DNA of 64,000 nt from Streptomyces wuyuanensis (GTDB lineage: Bacteria; Actinomycetota; Actinomycetes; Streptomycetales; Streptomycetaceae). Position numbers and translations under genes: made by a program. The DNA lies in assembly GCF_900103455.1 (NCBI RefSeq), contig NZ_FNHI01000005.1, forward strand, positions 248,001 to 312,000, in the 5' to 3' direction. Shown here in pieces: positions 37,365-46,540 of the stretch; the first letter of the stretch is position 1; each line of letters starts with the position of its first letter. The notes beneath the pieces are model-generated. The model searched no databases, was not told the DNA's origin, and worked only from the letters and a program-made list of their open reading frames with translations.

Positions 37365-38462
37365 GTGAGCACCACCAAGAAGATCACCCTCACCGCGCTC
37401 GCCGCGGCCCTCGGCGCGAGCACGCTCGCGGCCTGCGGCGGGTCGTCCGGGGACGACTCCGCCGGAGCGGACGGCGGCGGCTCCAAGACCGTGACGCTCG
37501 TCAGCCACGACTCCTTCAACGCCTCGCCGGCCGTGCTCAAGGAGTTCACCAAGCAGACCGGGTACACGGTCAAGGTGTTGAAGAGCGGCGACGCCGTCGA
37601 GGCGCTCAACAAGGAGATCCTCACCAAGGGCTCCCCGCAGGGCGACGTGTTCTTCGGGGTCGACAACACCACGCTGTCCCGGGCCCTCGACAACGACCTC
37701 TTCACCCCGTACGAGGCCAAGGGCCTGGAGCGGGTCCCCGAAGCCGTCCGGCTCGACAAGGACGAGCACCGGGTCACGCCGATCGACAGCGGCGACATCT
37801 GCGTCAACTACGACAAGAAGTACTTCGCCGACAGGAAGCTCGCTCCGCCGCAGAGCTTCGACGACCTCGCCGAGCCCGCGTACCGGAACCTCCTCGTCGT
37901 CGAGAACGCCGAGCGGTCCTCGCCCGGCCTCGGCTTCCTCCTCGGCACCGCGGCCGCGTACGGGGACGGGGGCTGGCAGGACTACTGGAAGAAGCTGCGG
38001 GCGAACGGCGTGAAGGTCGTCGACAGTTGGGAGATCGCCTACAACCAGGAGTTCTCCGGGTCCGCCGGCGGCAGGGCGGCCAAGGGCGACCGGCCGCTGG
38101 TCGTCTCGTACGCCTCCAGCCCGCCGGTCGAGGTGCTGTACGCCAAGCCGCAGCCGAAGGTGGCGCCGACCGGCGTCTCCACCGGTACCTGCTTCCGACA
38201 GACCGAGGCCGCGGGCCTGCTCAAGGGCGCGCGGAACGAGGCCGGTGGCAAGGCCCTGCTGGACTTCCTCATCAGCCGGAAGTTCCAGGAGGACATGCCC
38301 CTCAACATGTTCGTGAACCCGGTGGCCGAGGACGCCAAGCTGCCCCCGCTGTTCACCGAGTTCGGCGAGGTGATCGCCGAGCCGCGGACGATGGCTCCGG
38401 AGAAGATCGCCGAGAACCGTGACCAGTGGATCCAGTCGTGGTCCTCGCTCGTCCTGAAGTAA
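37365..38462 (+). CDS. thiB: thiamine ABC transporter substrate-binding lipoprotein
   Basis: A 365-residue periplasmic-type binding protein anchored by a lipid at Cys24 (lipobox LAAC). It is a type II (iron/thiamine-class) binding protein: SKTVTLVSHDSFNASPAVLK, GDVFFGVDNTTLSRA and a C-terminal EDMPLNMFVNPV. Its position directly behind a TPP riboswitch fixes thiamine (or a thiamine phosphate) as the ligand more strongly than sequence alone. The GTG at 37365 has AGGAGGAAT upstream. Confidence 0.92.
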   Translation: MSTTKKITLTALAAALGASTLAACGGSSGDDSAGADGGGSKTVTLVSHDSFNASPAVLKEFTKQTGYTVKVLKSGDAVEALNKEILTKGSPQGDVFFGVDNTTLSRALDNDLFTPYEAKGLERVPEAVRLDKDEHRVTPIDSGDICVNYDKKYFADRKLAPPQSFDDLAEPAYRNLLVVENAERSSPGLGFLLGTAAAYGDGGWQDYWKKLRANGVKVVDSWEIAYNQEFSGSAGGRAAKGDRPLVVSYASSPPVEVLYAKPQPKVAPTGVSTGTCFRQTEAAGLLKGARNEAGGKALLDFLISRKFQEDMPLNMFVNPVAEDAKLPPLFTEFGEVIAEPRTMAPEKIAENRDQWIQSWSSLVLK

Positions 38463-38506
38463 CCGGGCCCTCCGGCGGGAGCGCCGGCCCGCACGGGAGG
38501 AACCCC

Positions 38507-40198
38507 GTGCGCGGACCGGCGTCCCGTCGCGGCTCCGCGGTGCGGTTCGCGCTGATGGCGCTGCCCGTCGCGTTCTTCGCCCTCTTCTTCGCCTACCCCG
38601 TGGCCTCGATCGTGGGCCGCGGGCTGCGGGTGGGCGACTCCTGGCAACTCGGCGGGATCGCCGAGGTCGTCGGCCGTCCCGACATCCTGCAGGTGCTCTG
38701 GTTCACCCTCTGGCAGGCGCTCGCCTCGACGGGACTGACCCTGCTGATCGCGCTGCCGGGCGCCTATGTCTTCGCCCGCTACGACTTCCCCGGGAAGCAG
38801 GTCCTGCGGGCGGTCGTCACCGTGCCGTTCGTCCTGCCCACCGTCGTCGTCGGCACCGCCTTCCTCGCCCTCCTGGGCCGCGGCGGGCTCCTCGACGACC
38901 TGTGGGGCGTACGGCTCGACACGACGGTCTGGGCGATCCTCCTCGCCCACGTGTTCTTCAACTACGCCGTGGTGGTGCGGACCGTGGGCGGTCTGTGGTC
39001 CCAGCTGGACCCGCGCCAGGAAGAGGCGGCACGGGTCCTCGGAGCAGGCCGCTTCACGGCCTGGCGGCGCGTCACCCTGCCCGCGCTGACCCCGGCGGTG
39101 GCCGCGGCCGCGCTGATGGTGTTCCTCTTCACCTTCACCTCGTTCGGTGTCGTGCAGATCCTCGGCGGCCCGGCGTACTCCACGCTCGAGGTGGAGATCT
39201 ACCGGCAGACCGCCCAGGTGCTGGACCTTTCCACGGCCGCCGTGCTCACCCTGGTGCAGTTCGCCGCCGTGGGCGCGATCCTCGCCGTGCACGCCTGGAC
39301 CGTGCGGCGCCGGGAGAGCGCGCTGCGCCTCGTCGATCCCGCACACACCGCGCACCGCCCGAGCGGCGCCGGACAATGGGCCCTTCTCGGCGCGGTGCTC
39401 GCCACGGTCGTCCTGCTGATCGTGGCACCGCTCGCGGTGCTGATCGAGCGGTCGGTCGACGGACCCGGCGGGTACGGTCTCACCTTCTACGAGGCGCTGC
39501 AGTCCGCCGAGGCGAGCGGTGGCACCTTCCTCGTCCCGCCGGTCGAGGCCGTGTGGAACTCCCTCCAGTACGCGTTCGCCGCCACCGCGATCGCGCTCGT
39601 CATCGGCGGTCTCGCGGCCGCGGCGCTCACCCTTCCCCGGACTTCGTCCGGAGGGGCCCCCAGGGCCGGCCGGCTCGTCCGCGGCTTCGACGCGCTGCTG
39701 ATGCTGCCCCTCGGGGTCTCCGCCGTCACCGTGGGTTTCGGTTTCCTCATCACCCTCGACGAGCCACCCCTGGAACTGCGTACCTCCTGGATCCTCGTAC
39801 CGCTGGCCCAGGCCCTCGTCGGAGTGCCGTTCGTGGTGCGGACGATGCTGCCAGTGCTGCGGGCGGTCGACGAGCGGCTGCGGGAGGCGGCGGCCGTGCT
39901 GGGCGCCTCGCCGCTGCGCGCATGGCGCGAGGTCGACCTGCCGCTGGTGCGCAGGGCGCTGCTCGTGGCCGCCGGTTTCGCCTTCGCGGTCTCCCTCGGC
40001 GAGTTCGGCGCCACCGTCTTCATCGCCCGCCCGGACAACCCGACGCTCCCGGTCGCCGTGGCCCGGCTCCTCGGCCGCCCGGGCGAGCTCAACTACGGCC
40101 AGGCGATGGCGCTTTCGACGATTCTCATGCTGGTCTGCGCGGCTGCCCTGCTGCTCCTCGACCGGCTCCGTCCCGACCGTTCCGCAGGGGAGTTCTGA
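38507..40198 (+). CDS. thiP: thiamine ABC transporter permease ThiP
   Basis: A 563-residue fused permease with 12 predicted spans in two halves. Each half carries an EAA loop for contact with the ATPase (EEAARVLGAGRFTAWRRV near 170 and EAAAVLGASPLRAWREV near 460). It starts at GTG 38507 after GGGAGG. The stop overlaps thiQ (TGATG). This two-in-one layout is standard for ThiP and the iron-transport relatives. Confidence 0.92.
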   Translation: MRGPASRRGSAVRFALMALPVAFFALFFAYPVASIVGRGLRVGDSWQLGGIAEVVGRPDILQVLWFTLWQALASTGLTLLIALPGAYVFARYDFPGKQVLRAVVTVPFVLPTVVVGTAFLALLGRGGLLDDLWGVRLDTTVWAILLAHVFFNYAVVVRTVGGLWSQLDPRQEEAARVLGAGRFTAWRRVTLPALTPAVAAAALMVFLFTFTSFGVVQILGGPAYSTLEVEIYRQTAQVLDLSTAAVLTLVQFAAVGAILAVHAWTVRRRESALRLVDPAHTAHRPSGAGQWALLGAVLATVVLLIVAPLAVLIERSVDGPGGYGLTFYEALQSAEASGGTFLVPPVEAVWNSLQYAFAATAIALVIGGLAAAALTLPRTSSGGAPRAGRLVRGFDALLMLPLGVSAVTVGFGFLITLDEPPLELRTSWILVPLAQALVGVPFVVRTMLPVLRAVDERLREAAAVLGASPLRAWREVDLPLVRRALLVAAGFAFAVSLGEFGATVFIARPDNPTLPVAVARLLGRPGELNYGQAMALSTILMLVCAAALLLLDRLRPDRSAGEF

Positions 40199-41229
40199 TG
40201 CTGGCGCTGGAGAACGCGACCGTACGCTTCGGGCGGCGGGCGGCGCTGGACGCGGTGGATCTGGAGGTAGCCGACCACGAGATCGTGTGCGTGCTCGGAC
40301 CGAGTGGCAGCGGCAAGTCGACCCTGCTGAGGGCCGTCGCCGGGCTTCAGCCCCTGGACGGCGGCCGGGTGCTGCTCGGCGGCGCCGACCAGGCCGGAGT
40401 GCCGGTGCACCGGCGTGGTGTGGGGCTGATGTTCCAGGACCACCAGCTCTTCCCGCAGCGCGACGTGGGGGGCAACGTCGCCTTCGGGCTGCGGATGCAC
40501 GGCGTGCCCAAGGGCGAACAGCGGAGCCGGGTGGAGGAGTTGCTGGAACTGGTCGGGCTCCCCGGCGCCGCGAGGCGGGCCGTCGGTGCTCTCTCCGGCG
40601 GTGAGCAGCAGCGCGTCGCCCTCGCCCGGGCACTCGCGCCCAGCCCCCGGCTGCTGATGCTCGACGAACCGCTGGGCCAGCTCGACCGCACCCTCAGGGA
40701 GCGGCTCGTCGTCGAACTGCGTGCGGTGTTCCGCCGGCTGGGCACGACGGTGCTGGCCGTGACGCACGACCAGGGGGAGGCCTTCGCGCTCGCCGACCGC
40801 GTCGTGGTCATGCGGGACGGAGGCGTCGCGCAGTCGGGCACGCCCCGGGACGTGTGGCAGCGCCCCGCCTCGGAATTCGTCGCCCGGTTCCTGGGCTTCG
40901 CCAATGTGGTGCCCGCGACGGTCACCGGCGGCACCGCCGACACACCCTGGGGCGGCGTCCCGGTCCCCGCCGGCTCCCCCCAGGGCGCGTGCCGGCTGCT
41001 GGTGCGGCCGTCCGCGGTACGGCTGGGCCCGCGTGACGTGGGGCTGCCGTGCGTGGTCGAGTCGCTGACCTTCCGCGGACACCACGTCGCCGTACGGCTG
41101 CGGCCGGACGGCGCGCCGCCGCTGGAGGCCGAGTGCGGGCTGAGGGACGCGCCCGAAGCGGGAGCGGAGGTGGGGGCCGCCTTCGCCGCGGAGGACGTGG
41201 TGGTCCTGCGTCCGGACGCCGGGGACTGA
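40198..41229 (+). CDS. thiQ: thiamine ABC transporter ATP-binding protein ThiQ
   Basis: A 343-residue ATPase, longer than E. coli ThiQ (232) because of an extra C-terminal TOBE-like domain (about 245-343, LLVRPSAVRLGPRDVGLPC). Walker A GPSGSGKST near 34, signature LSGGEQQR, Walker B LLMLDEPLGQLD and H-loop VLAVTHDQ are all intact. It completes thiBPQ under the riboswitch; no thiamine synthesis genes are linked. Confidence 0.92.
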   Translation: MLALENATVRFGRRAALDAVDLEVADHEIVCVLGPSGSGKSTLLRAVAGLQPLDGGRVLLGGADQAGVPVHRRGVGLMFQDHQLFPQRDVGGNVAFGLRMHGVPKGEQRSRVEELLELVGLPGAARRAVGALSGGEQQRVALARALAPSPRLLMLDEPLGQLDRTLRERLVVELRAVFRRLGTTVLAVTHDQGEAFALADRVVVMRDGGVAQSGTPRDVWQRPASEFVARFLGFANVVPATVTGGTADTPWGGVPVPAGSPQGACRLLVRPSAVRLGPRDVGLPCVVESLTFRGHHVAVRLRPDGAPPLEAECGLRDAPEAGAEVGAAFAAEDVVVLRPDAGD

Positions 41230-41257
41230 TCCGGCCGGGGCCGCCGGCCGCCGGGTC

Positions 41258-42409
41258 TCAGCCGGCCGGCCGTGCGGCGGCCGTCAGCCGGGCCAGTGCT
41301 CCGGGGGCTTCGTCCACCGAGTCGACCAGGGCGATGCGCGTCTCCATGGCCCGGCCCTCGGCCAGGGACCGGAGCAGCGGCCAGGCCGGCAGCCTCTCCG
41401 TCCAGTGGGCGCGGTCGACGAGGACCATCGGCGTGGGCTCGCCCCGCGACTCGTAGTAGTTCGGCGTCGCGTTGTCGAAGATCTCCTGCAGCGTGCCCGC
41501 GGCACCGGGGAGGAAGACTACCCCGGCGGTGCAGCGGGCGAGCAGCCCGTCCTCGCGGGTGGCGTTGGCGAAGTACTTGGCGATGTGCCCGGCGAACGGG
41601 TTCGGCGGCTCGTGCCCGTAGAACCAGGTGGGGATGCCGACCGAGTCGCCGCCCCGCGGCCAGCGGGAGCGGACCTCGAAGGCGGCGGCCGCCCAGTCGG
41701 TGACGGAGGGGGTGAACGACGGCGTCTTGGCCAGGAGTTCGAGGGCCTCGTCCAGCATCTCGTCGGGGTGGGGGGCCGCGTAGGCGCCCAGGTTCGCCGC
41801 CTCCATCGCACCGGGACCCCCGCCGGTGGCCACGGTCAGACCCGTCCGGGCGAGGGCCCGACCGAGCCGGGCCGCTCCGGCGTACTCGTCGGTGCCCCGG
41901 CTCATGGCGTGGCCGCCCATCACGCCGACGACCGGCACGCCGTCGAGGAGTTCGTCCAGGGCGTCGGAGACCGCGTCGTCGTGCAGGGCCCGCAGCATCG
42001 AGGCGTAGATGTCCCGGTCCGCCTTGGTCAGCTGGAACCAGTCGTACGCGAGTGCGTCGGGTGTGTTCTCGTAGCCGCCGTCGTCGAGGCCGTCGAAGAG
42101 CTCATCGGGGGTGTAGAGGAGCCCCCGGTACGGGTCGAACGGCAGGTCCGGTATGGGCGGGAAGACGAGCGCGCCGTCCGCGCGGACCTTGGCCGTGGCG
42201 TCCGGTTCCATGGCGCAGCCGAGGAAGGCGGCGGCCGTCGCGTCGGACGAGAGCAGGGCGAGGGTGCGCCCTGTCAGGTCGACGGACTGGACGCGGTGCC
42301 CAGCGAGGCTGCCCCGCCGTGCGACGACCTGGTCGAACTCCTCGAGCGTCTCGATCTCCCGGTCGTCGTCGAACGACGAACCCAGCAGCGGCCTCTGTCC
42401 GTTACCCAT
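41258..42409 (-). CDS. LOG-family protein (lysine decarboxylase-like fold)
   Basis: A 383-residue protein of the long LOG group. LOG enzymes release free cytokinin bases from riboside monophosphates or, more broadly, hydrolyse nucleotide N-glycosidic bonds. The phosphate-binding GGGPGAMEAANLGAY is intact; the second signature, normally PGGxGTxxE, reads PGAAGTLQE with alanine for the second glycine. An N-terminal domain of about 150 residues precedes the Rossmann core. The ATG at 42409 is chosen; GTG at 42418 is the alternative. Convergent with thiQ. Confidence 0.8.
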   Translation of the reverse strand: MGNGQRPLLGSSFDDDREIETLEEFDQVVARRGSLAGHRVQSVDLTGRTLALLSSDATAAAFLGCAMEPDATAKVRADGALVFPPIPDLPFDPYRGLLYTPDELFDGLDDGGYENTPDALAYDWFQLTKADRDIYASMLRALHDDAVSDALDELLDGVPVVGVMGGHAMSRGTDEYAGAARLGRALARTGLTVATGGGPGAMEAANLGAYAAPHPDEMLDEALELLAKTPSFTPSVTDWAAAAFEVRSRWPRGGDSVGIPTWFYGHEPPNPFAGHIAKYFANATREDGLLARCTAGVVFLPGAAGTLQEIFDNATPNYYESRGEPTPMVLVDRAHWTERLPAWPLLRSLAEGRAMETRIALVDSVDEAPGALARLTAAARPAG

Positions 42410-42452
42410 GGCCGCCACGATATGCCCCGGGTCGGCGGCCCCCGTGCCCGGG

Positions 42453-43589
42453 TCAGCGCCGCAGCGGCAGGGCCGCCAGTTCCGCCACCGCCCAGGTGAG
42501 CGGAGCGAGTACGGCGAGCAGGACCACGGCCCGGAGCATCGCGGTGGCCTGGAGCAGGGCGGCGGAGGCGCCCAGTTCGAGCAGGCCCGCCCGCGTGGCC
42601 GTGCGGGCCTGCCGCGCCTCCACGGCCGAGGTGAGCAGCGTCGCCACGGTGCAGGCCACGACGAGCGTCGCCCCGAGGGCGGTCAGCGGGCCGAAGGGCT
42701 CGGGGCGTTCCCCGGCGAGCGCGGAGGCCGCGATCAGGGCGGACACCACGGCGCACACGACTCCGAGGGGGCGCCCGATCCGGCGTGCGTCGTCCATGAG
42801 CGCCCGCCCGGCGAGCAGCCGCATGGCTCCGGGCCGTAGGGACTGCAGTACCCGCCCGCACACGTGGACGATGCCGGGGCCGGCCATCGCGAGCCCCACC
42901 GCGGTGAGCGTCCAGCCGGCGAGCACGCCGCCGGGGGTGCCGCCCGGGCCCTCCGTGCTCCGGCCCGTGTACGCCTCGATCGCGACGCCCACGGCCGTGA
43001 GCGCTACGCCCCAGGGAAGGCCGCCGGGGGGCGCCGCCGCGTATTCGGGCTCGTCGTCGAGGAGTTCGCCGTCCCTCCGGCGGCGTGGGCGGAGGGCCAC
43101 TGCCGCCGCCCCGGCCCCGACGACCGGGACGAGCGCGAGGAGCAGGACCACCGCGCCCAGGGGCAACGGCTCGCCCGCGGCGAGCAGTTCCGCCGCGTCG
43201 CCGTCGAACGGCATTCCGCTCAGATCTCCGCGCAGATGCATGAAGAACAGCAGGGCAACCGTGCTGCCGAGGGCGCAGGACACCGCGGTGGACGCGGCGG
43301 CCAGCGCGCTCATGCGCACCGGCCCGAGCCCGACGGCGGACAGGCCCTGGCGGGGCCGCGTGGCCGGGTCGGTACGGGCCACCGCCACGGCGAACTGGAC
43401 GGTGGCGGCCAGTGGGGCGAGACACCACGCCAGCCGCTGCAGCGCCGGATCGGAGGGGTGCGGGCCGGACACCGCGTAGGCCAGCGTGCACAGCAGCAGG
43501 AAGCCCACCCCCGCCGAGGCCGTCGCCACCAGGAGGCGGCGCAGCAGGACCAGGGGGTGGGAGCCGCGGCTCAGACGGAGAGCGAGCAC
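42453..43589 (-). CDS. ABC transporter permease / integral membrane protein
   Basis: A 378-residue membrane protein with seven to eight spans (for example VATASAGVGFLLLCTLAYAV, ALGATLVVACTVATLLTSAV, AMLRAVVLLAVLAPLTWAVA). It starts with GTG 43589 inside the end of the adjacent ATPase gene, which makes an ABC pair likely. No FtsX/MacB soluble domain is evident. The substrate is unknown. Divergent in content from the LOG gene downstream, which lies 43 bases away on the same strand. Confidence 0.7.
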   Translation of the reverse strand: MLALRLSRGSHPLVLLRRLLVATASAGVGFLLLCTLAYAVSGPHPSDPALQRLAWCLAPLAATVQFAVAVARTDPATRPRQGLSAVGLGPVRMSALAAASTAVSCALGSTVALLFFMHLRGDLSGMPFDGDAAELLAAGEPLPLGAVVLLLALVPVVGAGAAAVALRPRRRRDGELLDDEPEYAAAPPGGLPWGVALTAVGVAIEAYTGRSTEGPGGTPGGVLAGWTLTAVGLAMAGPGIVHVCGRVLQSLRPGAMRLLAGRALMDDARRIGRPLGVVCAVVSALIAASALAGERPEPFGPLTALGATLVVACTVATLLTSAVEARQARTATRAGLLELGASAALLQATAMLRAVVLLAVLAPLTWAVAELAALPLRR

Positions 43590-44299
43590 TCGGCCCGGCC
43601 TTCCGTCTCCGCGTCGTGCACCGAGGTGATGCGCCGGCCGTCGACCAGCGACACACCACGGTCGGCGAGCGTCGCGACCTCCTCGTCATGGCTCGCCAGC
43701 ACGAGGGTGATGCGGTGGGACCTGGCGGCGGTGGTGAGGGTCCGCAGCACCTGGGCCCGGTCGGCGGTGTGCAGCGTCGCGGTCGGCTCGTCGGCGAACA
43801 GCACCGCGGGGGTGGTGACCAGGGCGCGGGCGAGGGCGATCCGCTGCCGCTGCGACTGCAGCAGCGCGCGGGGGCGCTTGCGGGCGCAGCGGCCGATGTC
43901 GAGCCGCTCCATCCACTCCAGTGCGGCGGCCCTGGCCTTGCGGTGCGAGGAGCCGCGCAGCAGCAGCGGCAACGCCGCGTTCTCCCAGGCGGTCAGTTCG
44001 GGCACCAGCTGGGGGTCCGGTCCGATCCAGCCGAAGCGCTCGCGCCGCAGCCGCTCGCGGTTCAGCGCTCCCATGGTGTGTACGGGTGTGCTGTTGAACC
44101 ACACCTCGCCCTGCTGCGGCACGATCTGGCCCGACAGACAGCGCAGCAGGGTCGTCTTCCCGCTGCCGCGGGGGCCGTTCACGGCGAGGATCTCGCCCTC
44201 ACGCACCCCGAGGGAGACTCCGCAGAGGGCGGGCGAGCCGCCGAAGGCGTGGTTCAGGGACCGTGCCCAGAGCACATCGTTGTCCGGCGGGACCACCAT
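43571..44299 (-). CDS. ABC transporter ATP-binding protein with degenerate signature motif
   Basis: A 242-residue ATPase with Walker A GPRGSGKTT and a Walker B-like VLFADEPTATL, but the ABC signature is LLQSQRQRIA in place of LSGGQ, and the D-loop reads TLHTAD. The H-loop (LASHDEE) is kept. ATP binding is likely; full hydrolysis at a symmetric pair of sites is doubtful. The ATG at 44299 has GAGG eight bases upstream. Encoded just before its membrane partner. Confidence 0.8.
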   Translation of the reverse strand: MVVPPDNDVLWARSLNHAFGGSPALCGVSLGVREGEILAVNGPRGSGKTTLLRCLSGQIVPQQGEVWFNSTPVHTMGALNRERLRRERFGWIGPDPQLVPELTAWENAALPLLLRGSSHRKARAAALEWMERLDIGRCARKRPRALLQSQRQRIALARALVTTPAVLFADEPTATLHTADRAQVLRTLTTAARSHRITLVLASHDEEVATLADRGVSLVDGRRITSVHDAETEGRAECSLSV

Positions 44300-44412
44300 G
44301 GCGTACACCTCGGTTCAGATCCGTGGGTTCCGTTCCCCCGCACGGGCGAACGACCCCGAGGCCGATCGGTCACAGCACCGTAGGGACTCGGAGCCGGGTG
44401 TACGCACAGCAC

Positions 44413-44460
44413 GCGGCCCGGACGCCTTCCTTCTCACCCGAAGGGAGGCGTCCGGGCCGC
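44413..44460 (-). terminator. terminator after the aminotransferase gene
   Basis: A 21-bp stem with one G-T pair (44413-44433 with 44440-44460) and six-base loop, 26 bases beyond the aminotransferase stop on the minus strand. Confidence 0.85.
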
Positions 44461-44485
44461 GAGAGGGCTTCGGCCGGACTCGGTC

Positions 44486-45856
44486 CTACAGCTTCGACCA
44501 GGCCTCGGTGAGGACGCCGCGCAGGATCTGCTCGATCTCGTCGAAGGTCTCCTGGGTGGAGATCAGCGGCGGGGCGAGCTGGACGACCGGGTCGCCGCGG
44601 TCGTCGGCACGGCAGTAGAGGCCGGCGTCGAACAGCGCCTTGGAGAGGAAGCCGTAGAGGACCCGCTCGGTCTCCTCCTCGTTGAAGGACTCCTTGGTGT
44701 TCTTGTCCTTCACGAGCTCGATGCCGTAGAAGTAGCCGTTGCCGCGGACGTCGCCGACGATCGGCAGGTCGTGCAGCTTCTGCAGCGTCGAGAGGAACGC
44801 GCCCTCGTTGTCCAGGACGTGCTGGTTGAGCTTCTCGCGCTCGAACAGGTCGAGGTTGGCGAGGCCGACGGCCGCGGAGACCGGGTGGCCGCCGAAGGTG
44901 TAGCCGTGCAGGAAGGTGTTGTCACCCTTGTAGAACGGCTCGGCGAGCCGGTCGGAGACGATGCAGGCGCCGATCGGGGAGTAGCCCGAGGTCATGCCCT
45001 TGGCGCAGGTGATCATGTCCGGCACGTAGCCGAACTTGTCGCAGGCGAAGGTCTTGCCGAGGCGGCCGAAGGCGCAGATGACCTCGTCGGAGACGAGCAG
45101 TACGTCGTACTGGTCGCAGATCTCGCGGACCCGCTGGAAGTACCCGGGCGGCGGCGGGAAGCAGCCGCCGGCGTTCTGCACCGGCTCGAGGAAGACCGCG
45201 GCGACGGTGTCGGGACCCTCGAAGAGGATCTGCTGTTCGATCTGGTCGGCGGCCCAGCGGCCGAAGGCCTCGGGGTCGTCGCCGTACAGCGGCGCGCGGT
45301 AGATGTTGGTGTTCGGGACCTTGTGCGCACCCGGCACCAGCGGCTCGAACGGGGCCTTCAGACCCGGCAGACCCGTGATGGACAGGGCGCCCTGCGGGGT
45401 GCCGTGGTAGGCGACCGCGCGGGAGATCACCTTGTACTTGGTCGGCTTGCCGGTGAGCTTGAAGTACTGCTTGGCGAGCTTCCACGCGGTCTCGACCGCC
45501 TCGCCGCCGCCGGTGGTGAAGAAGACCTTGTTGAGGTCGCCGGGGGCCTCGTTGGCCAGGCGCTCGGCCAGTTCGACCGCCATCGGGTGGGCGTAGGACC
45601 ACACCGGGAAGAAAGCGAGCTCCTCGGCCTGCCTCGCGGCCACCTCGGCCAGCTCCCTGCGGCCGTGGCCCGCCTGGACCACGAACAGGCCGGCGAGGCC
45701 GTCGATGTAGCGCTTGCCCTTGTCGTCGTAGATGTACGTGCCTTCACCGCGGACGATGGTGGGCACGGGGGAGTTCTCGTACGACGACATGCGGGTGAAG
45801 TGCATCCACAGGTGGTCGTAGGCGGACTTGGAGAGGTCGCTGCGGTCCTTGCTCAC
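44486..45856 (-). CDS. class III aminotransferase, probably putrescine/GABA aminotransferase
   Basis: A 456-residue PLP-dependent enzyme. PLP-binding features include TTGGGEAVETAWKLAK, VSDEVICAFGRLG (cofactor aspartate) and the lysine in ITCAKGMTSGYSP. Relatives transfer the amino group of putrescine, gamma-aminobutyrate or omega-amino acids to pyruvate or 2-oxoglutarate. Its pairing with an Lrp regulator and a divergent aminobutyraldehyde-type dehydrogenase points to polyamine breakdown. GTG 45856 with GGGGAA upstream is chosen; GTG 45874 would add six residues and overlap the regulator. Confidence 0.85.
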   Translation of the reverse strand: MSKDRSDLSKSAYDHLWMHFTRMSSYENSPVPTIVRGEGTYIYDDKGKRYIDGLAGLFVVQAGHGRRELAEVAARQAEELAFFPVWSYAHPMAVELAERLANEAPGDLNKVFFTTGGGEAVETAWKLAKQYFKLTGKPTKYKVISRAVAYHGTPQGALSITGLPGLKAPFEPLVPGAHKVPNTNIYRAPLYGDDPEAFGRWAADQIEQQILFEGPDTVAAVFLEPVQNAGGCFPPPPGYFQRVREICDQYDVLLVSDEVICAFGRLGKTFACDKFGYVPDMITCAKGMTSGYSPIGACIVSDRLAEPFYKGDNTFLHGYTFGGHPVSAAVGLANLDLFEREKLNQHVLDNEGAFLSTLQKLHDLPIVGDVRGNGYFYGIELVKDKNTKESFNEEETERVLYGFLSKALFDAGLYCRADDRGDPVVQLAPPLISTQETFDEIEQILRGVLTEAWSKL

Positions 45857-45858
45857 GG

Positions 45859-46350
45859 CTATCGGGTTCCCCACATGTAGGTCTGCTTCTTGAGCTTGAG
45901 GTAGACGAAGCTCTCGGTGGAGCGCACACCGGGGAGGGTGCGGATGCGCCGGTTGATCACTTCAAGCAGGTGGTCGTCGTCCTCGCAGACGATCTCCACC
46001 ATCAGGTCGAACGAGCCCGCCGTCATGACGACGTACTCGCATTCGGACATCGCGGTCAGCGCATCTGCCACCGGGTCCAGGTCGCCCTCGACGTTGATCC
46101 CGACCATCGCCTGGCGCCGCAGGCCCACGGTGAGCGGGTCCGTGACGGCGACGATCTGCATCACGCCTTGGTCGAGCAGCTTCTGGACGCGCTGCCGGAC
46201 CGCCGCCTCGGAAAGGCCCACGGCCTTGCCTATCGCGGCGTAAGGACGGCGCCCGTCCTCCTGCAGCTGCTCGATGATCGCCAGGGAGACGGCATCGATC
46301 GTGGGGGAGGTACCGCCCCCGGTCCTGGAGTCTGTGCTTCGACTGGCCAC
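45859..46350 (-). CDS. Lrp/AsnC-family regulator
   Basis: A 163-residue feast/famine regulator. The helix-turn-helix is RRPYAAIGKAVGLSEAAVRQ, preceded by the usual DAVSLAIIEQLQEDG, and a RAM ligand-binding domain follows (MVGINVEGDLDPVADALTAM). I recall an Lrp-type regulator (EpuRI, SCO5656) controlling polyamine use in S. coelicolor from this very position, so this is its probable ortholog. The start is uncertain; GTG 46350 begins the conserved part, and longer starts reach 46428. Its stop lies three bases before the aminotransferase start. Confidence 0.82.
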   Translation of the reverse strand: MASRSTDSRTGGGTSPTIDAVSLAIIEQLQEDGRRPYAAIGKAVGLSEAAVRQRVQKLLDQGVMQIVAVTDPLTVGLRRQAMVGINVEGDLDPVADALTAMSECEYVVMTAGSFDLMVEIVCEDDDHLLEVINRRIRTLPGVRSTESFVYLKLKKQTYMWGTR

Positions 46351-46412
46351 GAGCACACTGTGCACCGGAGTCGTAGATTCCGCAACCTGTGAGCGATGAA
46401 ATTCGTTGTTAA

Positions 46413-46428
46413 GTGACTGAAAAGTCAC
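46413..46428. promoter_or_regulatory. palindrome in the regulator/dehydrogenase intergenic region
   Basis: GTGACT-GAAA-AGTCAC forms a 6-4-6 palindrome in a locally AT-rich stretch between two divergent genes, a likely site for the adjacent Lrp-family regulator. The link is inferred. Confidence 0.4.
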
Positions 46429-46540
46429 CGATTTCGAAGTGGAACGGTGTTGGGTCTGTCGAAAGCGTCACTCGTCGGGCTAGCCTGGGCCGCGTAGTGT
46501 GGGGGTGTCTCACCCATCGGACATCTGAGGAGGGGTGGCT

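Noticed and set aside
38039..40633. An 864-codon minus-strand frame
   Set aside because: It is a shadow of thiB, thiP and thiQ, which have clear motifs; the predicted product is Arg/Glu-rich and domain-free.
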